Assembly (NCBI RefSeq): GCF_025151995.1
Contig: NZ_CP102290.1
Coordinates: forward strand, 3,162,001-3,226,000
Source: Ruminococcus gauvreauii
Lineage (GTDB): Bacteria > Bacillota > Clostridia > Lachnospirales > Lachnospiraceae
DNA: 64,000 nt
Direction: 5' to 3'
Part shown: positions 34,524 through 43,452 of the stretch, in pieces
How positions within the stretch are numbered: position 1 is the first letter of the stretch
Layout of the letters: the number at the start of each line of letters is the position of its first letter
The notes under the pieces: generated by a model
The model's input: the letters and a program-made list of their open reading frames with translations, nothing else
The model's database searches: none
What the model was told of the DNA's origin: nothing
Translations under genes and position numbers: made by a program

Positions 34524-35912
34524 ATGAGCGATCAGGAAACATGTATAGGAACTACAGAGAGTGTGTGCCCGGTATGCCTGCAGAGGATACCGGCTCGCAG
34601 AGTAAAAACGGGGGATGAGGTCTATCTGGAAAAGGAATGCCCGGGTCACGGAAGTTTTCGGACGCTGATCTGGAGGGGATGGCCTGATTACGAAAACTGG
34701 GGACGGGCCCACGAACAGGCAGCGCCGGTGAATCCAGCGCATGCAGAGAGGGAGAAGGGGTGTCCTTATGACTGCGGACTGTGTCCGGATCACCGCCAGC
34801 ATACGTGCTGTGTGCTGATGGAAGTTACCAGCCGCTGCAACCTGGGGTGTCCCGTCTGCTTTGCGTCTGCCGGAACTCCTTCGAAGGAGCCGGACATTGC
34901 GATGATCGGCAGCTGGTTTGATGCGATGATGAACAGCGGCGGACCATTCAATATTCAGCTGTCCGGAGGAGAACCGACCATGCGGGATGATCTGGATGAG
35001 ATCATCAGACTGGGCAGGGGGAAGGGATTTTCATTCTTCCAGCTGAATACCAATGGGATCCGGATCGCAGAGGAACCGGGCTACATCAGGCACCTTGCCG
35101 ATGCGGGTCTGAACTGCGTATTTTTACAGTTTGACGGACTCAGAGATGAGACCTACCGAAAGCTGCGCGGCCGGCCGTTGTTTGAACTGAAGAAGAAGGC
35201 GATCGCCGAATGCGAGGCTGCCGATATCGGAGTCGTGCTGGTTCCGACACTTGCGGCGGGTGTCAATACACAGGAGGCGGGTGACATTCTTCAGTTTGCA
35301 CTGGATCATATGCCGGCGGTACGCGGCGTGCATTTTCAGCCGATCAGCTATTTTGGGCGGTTTGAGGATATGGATGCGGGCATGCGCTACACGCTGCCGG
35401 ATCTGCTGCGTGATATTGAGAATCAGACGGAAGGCAGGATGAAAGTCAGCGATTTTTCGCCGGGGAATGCGGAGAATGCCTACTGTTCGTTCAGCGGGAA
35501 TTTCATGAAAATGCAGGATGGAACGATACGGACGCTGAACTCGGAAAAGAGCTGCGGCTGCGGGGCGGCACATGCACAGCCGGGAGCAGCATCCAGAAAG
35601 GCACAGAAGTTCGTGGCGAGACGCTGGTCGTCGGGCCGGCCGAAGGTCAGGAGTGCGGATCAAAAAACAGGCTGCTGCTGCCAGACTGGCTCTCTCGATG
35701 ACTTTCTGGAGCGGATCGAACAGTATACGCTTGCAGTCTCCTGTATGACGTTTATGGACGCCTGGAATCTGGATCTGGAACGTCTGCGGGAATGCTATAT
35801 TCATATTATATCTCAGAAAGAAAAGATGAATCTCGTGCCGTTCTGTGCCTATAATCTGACGGCGGCAGACGGGAGGACACTATACCGGGGGCTGGAAGAC
35901 AGTGGTACTTGA
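34524..35912 (+). CDS. Radical SAM enzyme, MJ0619/TrsS type
   Basis: A 462-residue radical SAM protein. The 4Fe-4S motif CNLGCPVC is preceded by an N-terminal zinc-ribbon-like part (CPVC) and CPYDCGLCPDH, a layout typical of the MJ0619 subfamily. GGEPT follows. The C-terminal section contains another cysteine set (CGCG, CCC) and ends VPFCAYNLT. Relatives called TrsS carry selenocysteine in that region; here the codon is TGT, cysteine. The subfamily includes lipid tail-to-tail coupling enzymes of archaea, but this clade's reaction is unknown. The ATG at 34524 follows AGGAGG. Confidence 0.82.
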   Translation: MSDQETCIGTTESVCPVCLQRIPARRVKTGDEVYLEKECPGHGSFRTLIWRGWPDYENWGRAHEQAAPVNPAHAEREKGCPYDCGLCPDHRQHTCCVLMEVTSRCNLGCPVCFASAGTPSKEPDIAMIGSWFDAMMNSGGPFNIQLSGGEPTMRDDLDEIIRLGRGKGFSFFQLNTNGIRIAEEPGYIRHLADAGLNCVFLQFDGLRDETYRKLRGRPLFELKKKAIAECEAADIGVVLVPTLAAGVNTQEAGDILQFALDHMPAVRGVHFQPISYFGRFEDMDAGMRYTLPDLLRDIENQTEGRMKVSDFSPGNAENAYCSFSGNFMKMQDGTIRTLNSEKSCGCGAAHAQPGAASRKAQKFVARRWSSGRPKVRSADQKTGCCCQTGSLDDFLERIEQYTLAVSCMTFMDAWNLDLERLRECYIHIISQKEKMNLVPFCAYNLTAADGRTLYRGLEDSGT

Positions 35913-37182
35913 TGAATGGATCAGACAAAAATATGGAATAGAAACAGAGCGGGAGGAGGAAATACGCGGCTGGCAGCTTGGCCGGATCCGGGAAGTGATC
36001 CAGATGGCGAAAAGCGAGAGCCCTTTTTACAGAACACTGTATGAGGAAATTTCAGTGCCGGATACGTGGGAGGAGTTTCGGCGTCTTCCGTTTACGGATG
36101 CTTCCGCGGTCCGGGAGCAGGGACTGCAGATGCTCTGTGTGCCGCAAGGAGAAATTGAACGCGTGGTCACGCTCACCACGACAGGAACCTCAGGCCGTCC
36201 GAAACGCCTGTATTTTACGGGAGAAGATCAGGAACTGACGATTGATTTTTTTCACCACGGCATGGAACTTGTGACAGGACCAGGCGGGGTGACTGTGGTA
36301 TTTCTGCCCTGTGAGAGGGTGGGAAGTGTGGGAGATCTGCTGCTTACGGGCCTTTCACGGCTGCAGGTAAGGGGGATCGGATATGGTTTGATCACGAAGC
36401 TCGGGGATGCAGCTGATGTTTTGGTGAAAAGTAAGGCGGATTCCTTTGTGGCAGCGCCTGTTCAGGCGCTCGCGCTCGCATATTACGTGAGGGAACACGG
36501 CGTCCGTCTCCCGCTTCAGAGGATTCTGCTGAGCACGGATCATCTGTCAGACAGTGTGAAAAAACGGCTTGAGAAGGAGCTGCAGTGTGAGGTTTATAAT
36601 CATTTTGGTATCACAGAGGCAGGTCTTGGGGCGGCGATCGACTGTCCGGCACACTGTGGTATGCACATTCGTGAAAATGATCTGCTGTTTGAGGTGATCC
36701 ATCCAGAAAGCGGAGAAGTTCTTCCTGATGGACGGTGCGGAGAACTTGTACTGACAACGCTGACGAGGAAGGGGATGCCGCTGATCCGGTACCGGACCGG
36801 GGATTACGGGAAAACAGACAGCAGACAATGTGTCTGCGGAAGCTTTCTTACGCGTCTTTGGGCGTCCCGGGGCAGGATAGGCAATGAAATATCGTATCCG
36901 GGCGGTAATTTGTCAATGGAGGATTTGGATGAATTGGTGTTTGAGGCGGATGGCCTGATGGATTATAGGGTCGTATATCAGAGTATAGACAAACAGCTGA
37001 AGCTTCATCTAATGTTCTATAGAAGGCTCACAGACGACACCGCAGACTCATGCAGGACAATACGGGAGGAGATAAGGCATCGGACGGGACTGCAGACAGA
37101 GATCACTGCGGAAGCATCTGATGAGATCCGTCCGCAGTATTTACAGAAGCGTACAATCATATGGGAGGGTGACATCAATTGA
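35902..37182 (+). CDS. AMP-forming ligase, phenylacetate-CoA ligase-like (DVU_1553 type)
   Basis: A 426-residue adenylate-forming enzyme. The ATP motif TTTGTSGRPKR is clear, then YNHFGITEAGLG (A5-like) and RYRTGDYG with the ribose-binding aspartate. The C-terminal small domain is present (RIGNEISYPGG). Phenylacetate-CoA ligase relatives activate carboxylic acids. Here the substrate could be the acid product of the aldehyde oxidoreductase, or a biosynthetic intermediate. Starts with GTG inside the end of the radical SAM gene. It lies in the block typical for MOP clusters. Confidence 0.8.
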   Translation: MVLDEWIRQKYGIETEREEEIRGWQLGRIREVIQMAKSESPFYRTLYEEISVPDTWEEFRRLPFTDASAVREQGLQMLCVPQGEIERVVTLTTTGTSGRPKRLYFTGEDQELTIDFFHHGMELVTGPGGVTVVFLPCERVGSVGDLLLTGLSRLQVRGIGYGLITKLGDAADVLVKSKADSFVAAPVQALALAYYVREHGVRLPLQRILLSTDHLSDSVKKRLEKELQCEVYNHFGITEAGLGAAIDCPAHCGMHIRENDLLFEVIHPESGEVLPDGRCGELVLTTLTRKGMPLIRYRTGDYGKTDSRQCVCGSFLTRLWASRGRIGNEISYPGGNLSMEDLDELVFEADGLMDYRVVYQSIDKQLKLHLMFYRRLTDDTADSCRTIREEIRHRTGLQTEITAEASDEIRPQYLQKRTIIWEGDIN

Positions 37183-37787
37183 AGTTGATTTTGATGCGGC
37201 ACGGTTCTATCCGGCTGCCTGACGAAGAAAAGCGTTATATCGGACAGACGGATAGGCCTGTGACGCAGAAAGGACAGGCGGAAATTGCCGATGGCCTGCA
37301 GCGGATGGAAAGACAGTTCGGGCGGGCCGACGAAATATGGTCCAGTGACCTGGGAAGATGCGTGGAGGCTGCCGAATGTGCGGCAGAGTATTTCGGCGTG
37401 CCCTATCAGACAGACCGGCGTCTCCGGGAAATTGATCTCGGGGAATGGGAGGGAAAAACCTTTCGTGATATCCGCCGGGAGTTTCCGGAGGAGTACAGGA
37501 TGAGGGGAGAGCACCTGGGAACTTACCACCCCCCCGGCGGAGAAAATTTCCGCCAGGTGATGATGCGCGCTGTACAGTTTACGAAAGAAAGAGTACAATG
37601 TCTTCAAGGGGAAAAGGTGCTCCTTTTCATTACACATGCAGGTGTTATCAGAACGCTTTGCTGCTGCAGAGATGGAAGGAATCCGGATGAATTGCTGCAC
37701 TATCGGATCGGATATGGGGAATATATGGTCTGGGAGGCGGAAAGAGCAGATATGATGGAAAGGCTGAAGGATCAGGGTTATCACTAA
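37179..37787 (+). CDS. Histidine phosphatase family protein
   Basis: A 202-residue phosphoglycerate-mutase-fold phosphatase. The catalytic LMRHG opens the chain (phospho-histidine), IWSSDLGRCVEAA and LREIDLGEWEGKTF are family blocks, and the second histidine lies in FITHAGVIR. Close relatives include CobC-type alpha-ribazole phosphatases. Its role among molybdenum genes is not obvious. It may remove a phosphate from a cofactor precursor. The start is a TTG after GGGAGGG, overlapping the ligase gene by four bases. Confidence 0.82.
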   Translation: MKLILMRHGSIRLPDEEKRYIGQTDRPVTQKGQAEIADGLQRMERQFGRADEIWSSDLGRCVEAAECAAEYFGVPYQTDRRLREIDLGEWEGKTFRDIRREFPEEYRMRGEHLGTYHPPGGENFRQVMMRAVQFTKERVQCLQGEKVLLFITHAGVIRTLCCCRDGRNPDELLHYRIGYGEYMVWEAERADMMERLKDQGYH

Positions 37788-37802
37788 AAGGAGGAACATA
37801 AG

Positions 37803-38837
37803 ATGAGAGAAATAGCGACAACAGATGCAGTTGGTCAGGTATTATGTCATGATCTGACACAGATTATTAAGGACAAAAAGAAAGGGCCGGCTTTTCGAAA
37901 GGGGCATATCATCCGGGAGGAGGACATCCCGGTGCTGCTCTCCATGGGAAAAGACCACATCTATGTCTGGGAAAGAGATGAAAGCATACTTCATGAAAAT
38001 GAGGCGGCTGATATCCTGTATCAGATGTGCAGGAGCGAATATATGGAGCCTTCGGAGGTGAAGGAAGGAAAGATAGAAATCAGGGCTACCAGGGACGGAC
38101 TGCTGAAGATCAGAGAGGACCGTCTGATGAAAGTCAACCTGCTGGGGGAAATGATGATTGCATGCCGCCATAATAATACAGTCGTAAAAAAGGGCGAGGT
38201 GCTGGCGGGAACCCGTATTATTCCGCTGGTGATTGAGAAAGAGAAGATGGAGGCTGCAAAAGAAGCGGCAGGGGAACAGCCGCTGCTCATGCTCAAACCA
38301 ATAGAGCCGAAAAAGGCAGGGATCGTAACAACCGGAAATGAAGTATTCTACGGGAGGATTGAAGATACGTTTACTCCGGTGGTCGAGAAAAAGTTTAAAG
38401 AATTCGGTGCTGAAGTTACAATGAAAACGTTAGTCGGTGATGATAAAGATAACATCCGCCAGGCGATTCTGGATATGATCGCACAGGGAGCGGAGGTCGT
38501 AGTCTGCACAGGCGGTATGAGCGTGGACCCGGACGACCGGACGCCGGGCGCGATCGCTGCCACAGGCGCAGAGGTGATAACATACGGGGCACCGGTTCTG
38601 CCGGGGGCGATGATGCTGCTTTCCTATTATCACAGAGAGGGTGGAGAGGCGGTACCCGTTCTGGGGCTTCCGGGATGCGTGATGTATGCGAAGAGAACAA
38701 TTTTTGATATCCTGCTTCCGCGGATACTGGCTGATGATCCGATATCAAAAGAAGAGATCGCAAGTCTGGGAGTCGGCGGACTGTGTCTGGGGTGTCCGAC
38801 TTGTACGTTCCCGAACTGCGGATTTGGAAAAGCGTAG
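37803..38837 (+). CDS. MoeA-like molybdopterin-binding protein
   Basis: A 344-residue protein with a molybdopterin-binding (MoCF) domain in its second half: IVTTGNEVFYGRI, VVCTGGMSVDPDD and a GLPGCVMY segment. The N-terminal half is not the classic MoeA layout. It ends in a cysteine-rich tail (CLGCPTCTFPNCGFG) which could hold a metal. It may insert molybdenum or load cofactor into the hydroxylase. The start follows AAAGGAGG. Confidence 0.8.
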   Translation: MREIATTDAVGQVLCHDLTQIIKDKKKGPAFRKGHIIREEDIPVLLSMGKDHIYVWERDESILHENEAADILYQMCRSEYMEPSEVKEGKIEIRATRDGLLKIREDRLMKVNLLGEMMIACRHNNTVVKKGEVLAGTRIIPLVIEKEKMEAAKEAAGEQPLLMLKPIEPKKAGIVTTGNEVFYGRIEDTFTPVVEKKFKEFGAEVTMKTLVGDDKDNIRQAILDMIAQGAEVVVCTGGMSVDPDDRTPGAIAATGAEVITYGAPVLPGAMMLLSYYHREGGEAVPVLGLPGCVMYAKRTIFDILLPRILADDPISKEEIASLGVGGLCLGCPTCTFPNCGFGKA

Positions 38838-38857
38838 TCTGAATGGGAGGAGAAGAT

Positions 38858-39781
38858 ATGGATTACCGGGGATTTTATCTGGAACTGCACAGGAGAATGC
38901 GAAGGGAAGGGATGGTACCCGTGACCACGTATCTGAGCGGAGCCAGACGGGGGGAAAAGAAATTTGGGACAGATCGGGGAAACGGATGTTTTTCGGAAGA
39001 CTTTCAGGGTCAAATGACTGTGGTACTGTGCGGGGCTGGCCATGTGTCGCAGGCGTCAGCGCGTATTTTCCGGGAATTGGAATATCGCCTGATCGTGGTA
39101 GATGACCGTGTGGAATATGCAAATGCAGGCAGATTTCCGATGGCAGACGAAATTCGCTGTCTCAATTTTGAAACGGAGTTTCCAGATGCACAGTTTCCGG
39201 AACATGCGTATTATGTGATCGTGACGCGGGGACATGAGCATGACTATACGTGTCTTCGTAACGTGCTGACACGTTCGTACGGATATATCGGTATGATTGG
39301 GAGCAGAAGTAAAGTGAAGCTGTCCAGAGAACGGCTGGCACAGGAGGGCTTTTCGGCGGCGCAGATTGATGAGGTACATGCACCGGTCGGGCTGAGAATC
39401 GGGGGACAGACGCCGGCGGAGATCGCGGTCAGTATTGCAGCTGAAATTATTCAGGTGAAGAATGCCAAATCCGGCAGTACACTGGATAGTGCGGTGCTTG
39501 AAGGCCTGAATCAGGCAAAACCATCCGTGATGGTGACCGTGACGGAAAAGGAGGGATCGTCGCCGCGCGGCAGAGGCAGCCGGATGGTGGTAACTTCCGA
39601 CGGAAAAAACTATGGGACAATTGGCGGCGGGGCCATTGAATATGCTGCAGTAAAGCGGGCTGCCGAAGTCTGCAGAACAAAGGCTTTTGATACTGCGGGT
39701 TATGACCTGAGCAATTCGGATGCGGCGACGCTGGGAATGGCATGCGGAGGACGCGTTGAGGTGATGTTTGAGCCGCTGTAA
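38858..39781 (+). CDS. XdhC/CoxI-family maturation factor with swapped domains
   Basis: A 307-residue XdhC-type protein. In most XdhC proteins the CoxI-like domain precedes the Rossmann domain. Here the Rossmann domain comes first (VVLCGAGHVSQASARIF at about residue 52, then IGMIGSRSKVKL) and the CoxI-like domain last (VTVTEKEGSSPRGRGSRMVV, GTIGGGAIEY). XdhC holds the molybdenum cofactor, aids its sulfuration and inserts it into xanthine-oxidase-family enzymes. The ATG at 38858 follows GGAGGAGAAG; the upstream ATG at 38843 overlaps it. Confidence 0.85.
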   Translation: MDYRGFYLELHRRMRREGMVPVTTYLSGARRGEKKFGTDRGNGCFSEDFQGQMTVVLCGAGHVSQASARIFRELEYRLIVVDDRVEYANAGRFPMADEIRCLNFETEFPDAQFPEHAYYVIVTRGHEHDYTCLRNVLTRSYGYIGMIGSRSKVKLSRERLAQEGFSAAQIDEVHAPVGLRIGGQTPAEIAVSIAAEIIQVKNAKSGSTLDSAVLEGLNQAKPSVMVTVTEKEGSSPRGRGSRMVVTSDGKNYGTIGGGAIEYAAVKRAAEVCRTKAFDTAGYDLSNSDAATLGMACGGRVEVMFEPL

Positions 39782-39795
39782 GGAGGAACACGGTT

Positions 39796-40275
39796 ATGGG
39801 GAATAAACTGACGCATTTTGACAGGAATGGAAATGCGGTGATGGTAGACGTGACAGAAAAGGAAGTGACCAGCCGCACGGCTGCAGCCTGCGGTACGATC
39901 AGGGTGAATAAAGAGATCATGCAGGCGGTACTGGAAGGCAGTGTGAAAAAAGGAGATGTACTCGGAGTTGCCAGGGTAGCGGGTATCATGGGCGTAAAAA
40001 AGACTTCTGATTTGATACCGATGTGTCATCCTCTGCCTGTCGGAAAATGCAGTATCGAGTATGAGATTTCAGAAGAGAAGCAGGAGATTACAGCCATATG
40101 TACAGTGAAGACGGACGGGAAGACGGGTGTGGAAATGGAGGCACTTACGGGTGTACAAACTGCACTTCTGACCATCTATGATATGTGTAAGGCGATTGAC
40201 AAGCGAATGGTCATGACGGATATTCATCTGGTGAACAAGAGCGGAGGAAAGAGCGGGGATTTTACATATGATTGA
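39796..40275 (+). CDS. moaC: Cyclic pyranopterin monophosphate synthase
   Basis: A 159-residue MoaC. LTHFDRNGNAVMVDVTEKEVT, DLIPMCHPLP and VEMEALTGVQTALLTIYDMCKA are the family hallmarks. It acts with MoaA to turn GTP into cyclic pyranopterin monophosphate. AAGGAGG precedes the start, and it overlaps moaA by eight bases. Confidence 0.95.
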   Translation: MGNKLTHFDRNGNAVMVDVTEKEVTSRTAAACGTIRVNKEIMQAVLEGSVKKGDVLGVARVAGIMGVKKTSDLIPMCHPLPVGKCSIEYEISEEKQEITAICTVKTDGKTGVEMEALTGVQTALLTIYDMCKAIDKRMVMTDIHLVNKSGGKSGDFTYD

Positions 40276-41242
40276 TCAATGTGGGAGAAATATCGACTAT
40301 GTCAGGATTTCTGTGACGGACCGGTGCAATCTGAGATGTGTCTACTGCATGCCGGAAGACGGTGTGAAAAGCACGCCGCACGAGGATATCCTCAGATATG
40401 ACGAGATTCTCAGAGTATGCCGCATTATGGCGGGACTTGGGATTTCCAAAATCAAGCTGACAGGAGGGGAACCTCTTGTGCGAAAAAATGTACCGTATCT
40501 TGTGCATGAGCTGAAACAGATTTCCGGTATTGAAAAAGTGACTCTGACGACGAATGGTATCTTGCTGACAGAATATATGGAGGACCTGCATGCCGCGGGG
40601 ATCAGCGGTATCAATATCAGTCTGGACACCATGGATCCCGTGCTGTTTCGCGAGATCACCAGACGGGATATGCTGGACCAGGTAACATGCGGAATTAAAG
40701 CTGCCATGCAGTACCGTGACGTTCCGCTTAAGATCAACTGTGTACCGATGGGAATGGAGAGGCAGGACCTGATGGAGATCGCAGCATTGGCAAGGGATTA
40801 TCCCGTTCACGTAAGATTTATTGAGATGATGCCGATTGGTTTCGGTAAAAAATTTACTTTTGTCGGAGAAGATGAGATCGTCGGGCAGCTAAGAGAGGCT
40901 TTTGGAGAGGTGACACCGTGCCCAGAAAAACTGGGGAATGGTCCCGGGCATTACTATACGGTTGATCGGCTGACTGGAAAAATCGGGTTTATCAGTGCGA
41001 TCAGCCATAAGTTCTGTAATGAATGTAACCGGATCAGAATGACTTCACAGGGATTTCTGAAGTCATGTCTTCAGTATGAGGCGGGGCGTGACCTGCGTGC
41101 GCTTCTGAGAACAGGAGCGGATGACCGGGAAATCGAGGCTGCCGTCCGTGATGCCATTTTGAGAAAACCGACGGGACATGAGTTTCTCACAGAACAGATA
41201 GCAGAAGAAGAATCTCATTGTATGGCACAGATAGGAGGATGA
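40268..41242 (+). CDS. moaA: GTP 3',8-cyclase
   Basis: A 324-residue radical SAM enzyme for the first step of molybdenum cofactor synthesis. The N-terminal cluster motif is CNLRCVYC, the C-terminal 4Fe-4S site is built by FCNECNRIR and SCL, and the chain ends in the conserved GG tail. Overlap with moaC and closeness to mogA show a cofactor operon. Confidence 0.95.
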   Translation: MIDQCGRNIDYVRISVTDRCNLRCVYCMPEDGVKSTPHEDILRYDEILRVCRIMAGLGISKIKLTGGEPLVRKNVPYLVHELKQISGIEKVTLTTNGILLTEYMEDLHAAGISGINISLDTMDPVLFREITRRDMLDQVTCGIKAAMQYRDVPLKINCVPMGMERQDLMEIAALARDYPVHVRFIEMMPIGFGKKFTFVGEDEIVGQLREAFGEVTPCPEKLGNGPGHYYTVDRLTGKIGFISAISHKFCNECNRIRMTSQGFLKSCLQYEAGRDLRALLRTGADDREIEAAVRDAILRKPTGHEFLTEQIAEEESHCMAQIGG

Positions 41243-41249
41243 TGAGAAG

Positions 41250-41741
41250 ATGTATCGGGTAGCGATTATAACGTCCAGTGATGCGGGATATCGAAAAGAG
41301 AGAGCGGACCAGAGCGGTCCAGCGATCAGGAAAATTGCAGAGGCGAATGGATATCAGGTGGTATCTGCGGTAGTTCTGCCGGACGAAAAGCAGATGCTGA
41401 GTGATGAGATGAGACGCATCGCTGACGGAAACCTGGCAGATCTGATTCTGACAACAGGGGGGACCGGATTTTCACCGAGAGACTGTATGCCTGAGGCGAC
41501 GGCGGAGGTTGTACAGCGGCTGGTTCCGGGGATTCCGGAAGCCATGCGTGCTTACAGTGCACAGTTTACAAAGAGGGCGATGCTAAGCAGGGCGGCCGCC
41601 GGTATCCGGGAGGCTACGCTGATCGTCAATCTCCCGGGGAGCCCGAAGGCGGTCAGGGAGTGTCTGGAATATATTATCAGTGAATTGGGACACGGACTTG
41701 ATATCCTGACGGGCGCTGACGCCAACTGTGCAAGAAAGTAA
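41250..41741 (+). CDS. MogA/MoaB-family molybdenum cofactor protein
   Basis: A 163-residue MoCF-domain protein. LILTTGGTGFSPRD and a late IVNLPGSPKAVRECLEYI are typical. It would adenylylate molybdopterin before molybdenum insertion. It starts seven bases after moaA. MogA and MoaB cannot be separated by motif alone. MoaD, MoaE and MoeB are not found in the window. Confidence 0.9.
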   Translation: MYRVAIITSSDAGYRKERADQSGPAIRKIAEANGYQVVSAVVLPDEKQMLSDEMRRIADGNLADLILTTGGTGFSPRDCMPEATAEVVQRLVPGIPEAMRAYSAQFTKRAMLSRAAAGIREATLIVNLPGSPKAVRECLEYIISELGHGLDILTGADANCARK

Positions 41742-41767
41742 CACAGCGCTAATCCTGGATATGACAG

Positions 41768-41834
41768 TGATCAGTAAATACTGCCGCAGAGGTGATGAAA
41801 GGAGGCATCATCAGTGAAGGCAGAGGACTGATCA
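41768..41834 (+). ncRNA. Nested three-helix RNA element before modA
   Basis: Three stacked helices can be drawn: TGATCAGT (41768-41775) with ACTGATCA (41827-41834), CTGCC (41781-41785) with GGCAG (41819-41823), and GGTGATG (41791-41797) with CATCATC (41806-41812) closing the loop AAAGGAGG. Purine-rich internal loops separate them. It lies between mogA and modA in a molybdenum operon, the place for a molybdenum or cofactor sensing element. I cannot match it to the known Moco riboswitch consensus from memory, so the class is open. Confidence 0.5.
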
Positions 41835-41879
41835 TGTTATACAAATAAAAAATGTTTTGCTAAAAGGAGGACGACAAAA

Positions 41880-42770
41880 ATGAAGAAAAAATTAGTGGCA
41901 GTGATGATGGCGGCAGTGATGACGGCAGCCATGGCCGGATGCGGAAATAAAGCCGCAGACGAATCCAAGACGGATACTGCAAAGGATGCCGGGACATCAC
42001 AGGAGGCAGAACCGACAACGGCGGAGGCAGATCCGACAGAGGCGGCGGATGAAAAAGATGCAGAAGGCGGGGAGACTACGATTCTTGTTGCAGCAGCAGC
42101 AAGTCTTGAATATTCGTATACGGACGAACTGATTCCGATGTTCGAGAAAGCAAATCCCGGCATCAGGGTAGAGGGTACATATGACAGTTCAGGAAAACTG
42201 CAGACGCAGATTGAAGAAGGTCTGGAAGCAGATGTTTTTATGTCGGCTGCGATGAAGCAGATGAATGCTCTGAAAGATGAATCCATGATCGATGCAGATT
42301 CTGTTGTAGAACTGCTGGAAAATAAAATCGTACTGATTGTACCGGCTGAGGGTGATTCAGCACTTGCGGCATTTGAAGATATCAAAAATGCCGGGACCGT
42401 CGCACTCGGAGATCCGGAGAGCGTACCGGCAGGACAGTATGCGCAGGAAGCGCTTACAAGCCTGGGAATCTATGATGAGATAGCCGCGAAAGCCAGCTTT
42501 GGAACCAATGTGACGGAGGTTCTGAACTGGGTAGCTGAGGGAAGCGCAGATGCGGGTATCGTATATGCGACAGATGCAGCGACTACAGACAAGGTGAAAG
42601 TTGTGTCGGAGGCGCCGGAGGGATCCCTGGCAGATCCTGTTATTTATCCGGTTGGAGTTGTCACAGCGTCTGAGAAAAAGGATGCGGCACAGAAGTTCGT
42701 GGATTTCCTGCAGACACCGGAGGCCATGGCCGTATTTGAAGAATACGGTTTCACCTCAAATATAGGATAG
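41880..42770 (+). CDS. modA: Molybdate-binding lipoprotein ModA
   Basis: A 296-residue substrate-binding protein. A lipoprotein signal ends in TAAMAGC, followed by a low-complexity acidic linker rich in A, E, D and T. The binding domain begins TTILVAAAASLEYSYTDELIPMFEKAN and includes TYDSSGKLQTQIEEG, both ModA marks. It captures molybdate (or tungstate) outside the cell. AAAGGAGG precedes the start. modB and modC follow directly. Confidence 0.93.
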   Translation: MKKKLVAVMMAAVMTAAMAGCGNKAADESKTDTAKDAGTSQEAEPTTAEADPTEAADEKDAEGGETTILVAAAASLEYSYTDELIPMFEKANPGIRVEGTYDSSGKLQTQIEEGLEADVFMSAAMKQMNALKDESMIDADSVVELLENKIVLIVPAEGDSALAAFEDIKNAGTVALGDPESVPAGQYAQEALTSLGIYDEIAAKASFGTNVTEVLNWVAEGSADAGIVYATDAATTDKVKVVSEAPEGSLADPVIYPVGVVTASEKKDAAQKFVDFLQTPEAMAVFEEYGFTSNIG

Positions 42771-42777
42771 ACGGCGT

Positions 42778-43452
42778 ATGGACTATTCACCAATTCTGAT
42801 ATCCATGAAAACAGCGGGGCTTGCGATCCTTGTCACATTTTTTATCGGCATCGCACTGGCGCGGTTTGTTGTGGGGATTAAAAAAACTGCTGTGAAACAT
42901 ATCCTGGACGGATTGTTTACTTTGCCGCTGGTTCTTCCGCCCACCGTGGCAGGATTTTTTCTGCTTTACATATGTGGTGTGAAACGGCCGCTGGGTAAAT
43001 TTTTCATCGATTATTTCAGCGTAAAGATCGCTTTCTCCTGGGGAGCTACAGTGCTCGCGGCGGTCGTTATTTCATTCCCGCTGATGTACCGTTCGGCGCG
43101 CGGTGCCTTTGAGCAGGTGGACGAAAATCTGCTTCATGCCGGAAGGACCCTCGGAATGTCGGAGTGGACGATTTTCTGGAAAGTCCTGCTTCCCAATGCG
43201 ATGCCCGGTGTGGTCTCCGGAGCAGTGCTGGCGTTTGCCAGAGGACTCGGTGAATTTGGTGCTACTGCAATGATAGCCGGGAATATTGCCGGCAAAACAA
43301 GAACCCTTCCGCTCGCCGTCTATTCGGCGGTAGCGGCGGGCGATATGAATACGGCATACGACTATGTGATGATACTGGTAATCATATCATTCGCGGTGGT
43401 TGTCGTGATGAATCTCGCTACGGCGAGAGAAAAACGCGGGATGAAGATATGA
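42778..43452 (+). CDS. modB: Molybdate ABC transporter permease
   Basis: A 224-residue membrane protein with about five helices and the ABC loop EQVDENLLHAGRTLGMSEW contacting the ATPase. LPLVLPPTVAGFFLL is typical of ModB. It lies seven bases after modA and overlaps modC by four bases. Confidence 0.93.
   Translation: MDYSPILISMKTAGLAILVTFFIGIALARFVVGIKKTAVKHILDGLFTLPLVLPPTVAGFFLLYICGVKRPLGKFFIDYFSVKIAFSWGATVLAAVVISFPLMYRSARGAFEQVDENLLHAGRTLGMSEWTIFWKVLLPNAMPGVVSGAVLAFARGLGEFGATAMIAGNIAGKTRTLPLAVYSAVAAGDMNTAYDYVMILVIISFAVVVVMNLATAREKRGMKI

Noticed and set aside
35752..35870. Selenocysteine in the radical SAM C-terminus
   Set aside because: Relatives may carry selenocysteine near the VPFCAYN motif, but the codon here is TGT and no in-frame TGA is present.
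41814..41831. Five-codon GTG frame after the AAAGGAGG loop upstream of modA
   Set aside because: It has a plausible ribosome site but encodes only VKAED and lies within a strong RNA structure. The purine loop is better explained as part of the RNA.
41768..41834. Naming the modA leader as the known Moco riboswitch
   Set aside because: Context fits, but I could not match the conserved bases from memory, so only a structured RNA is reported.
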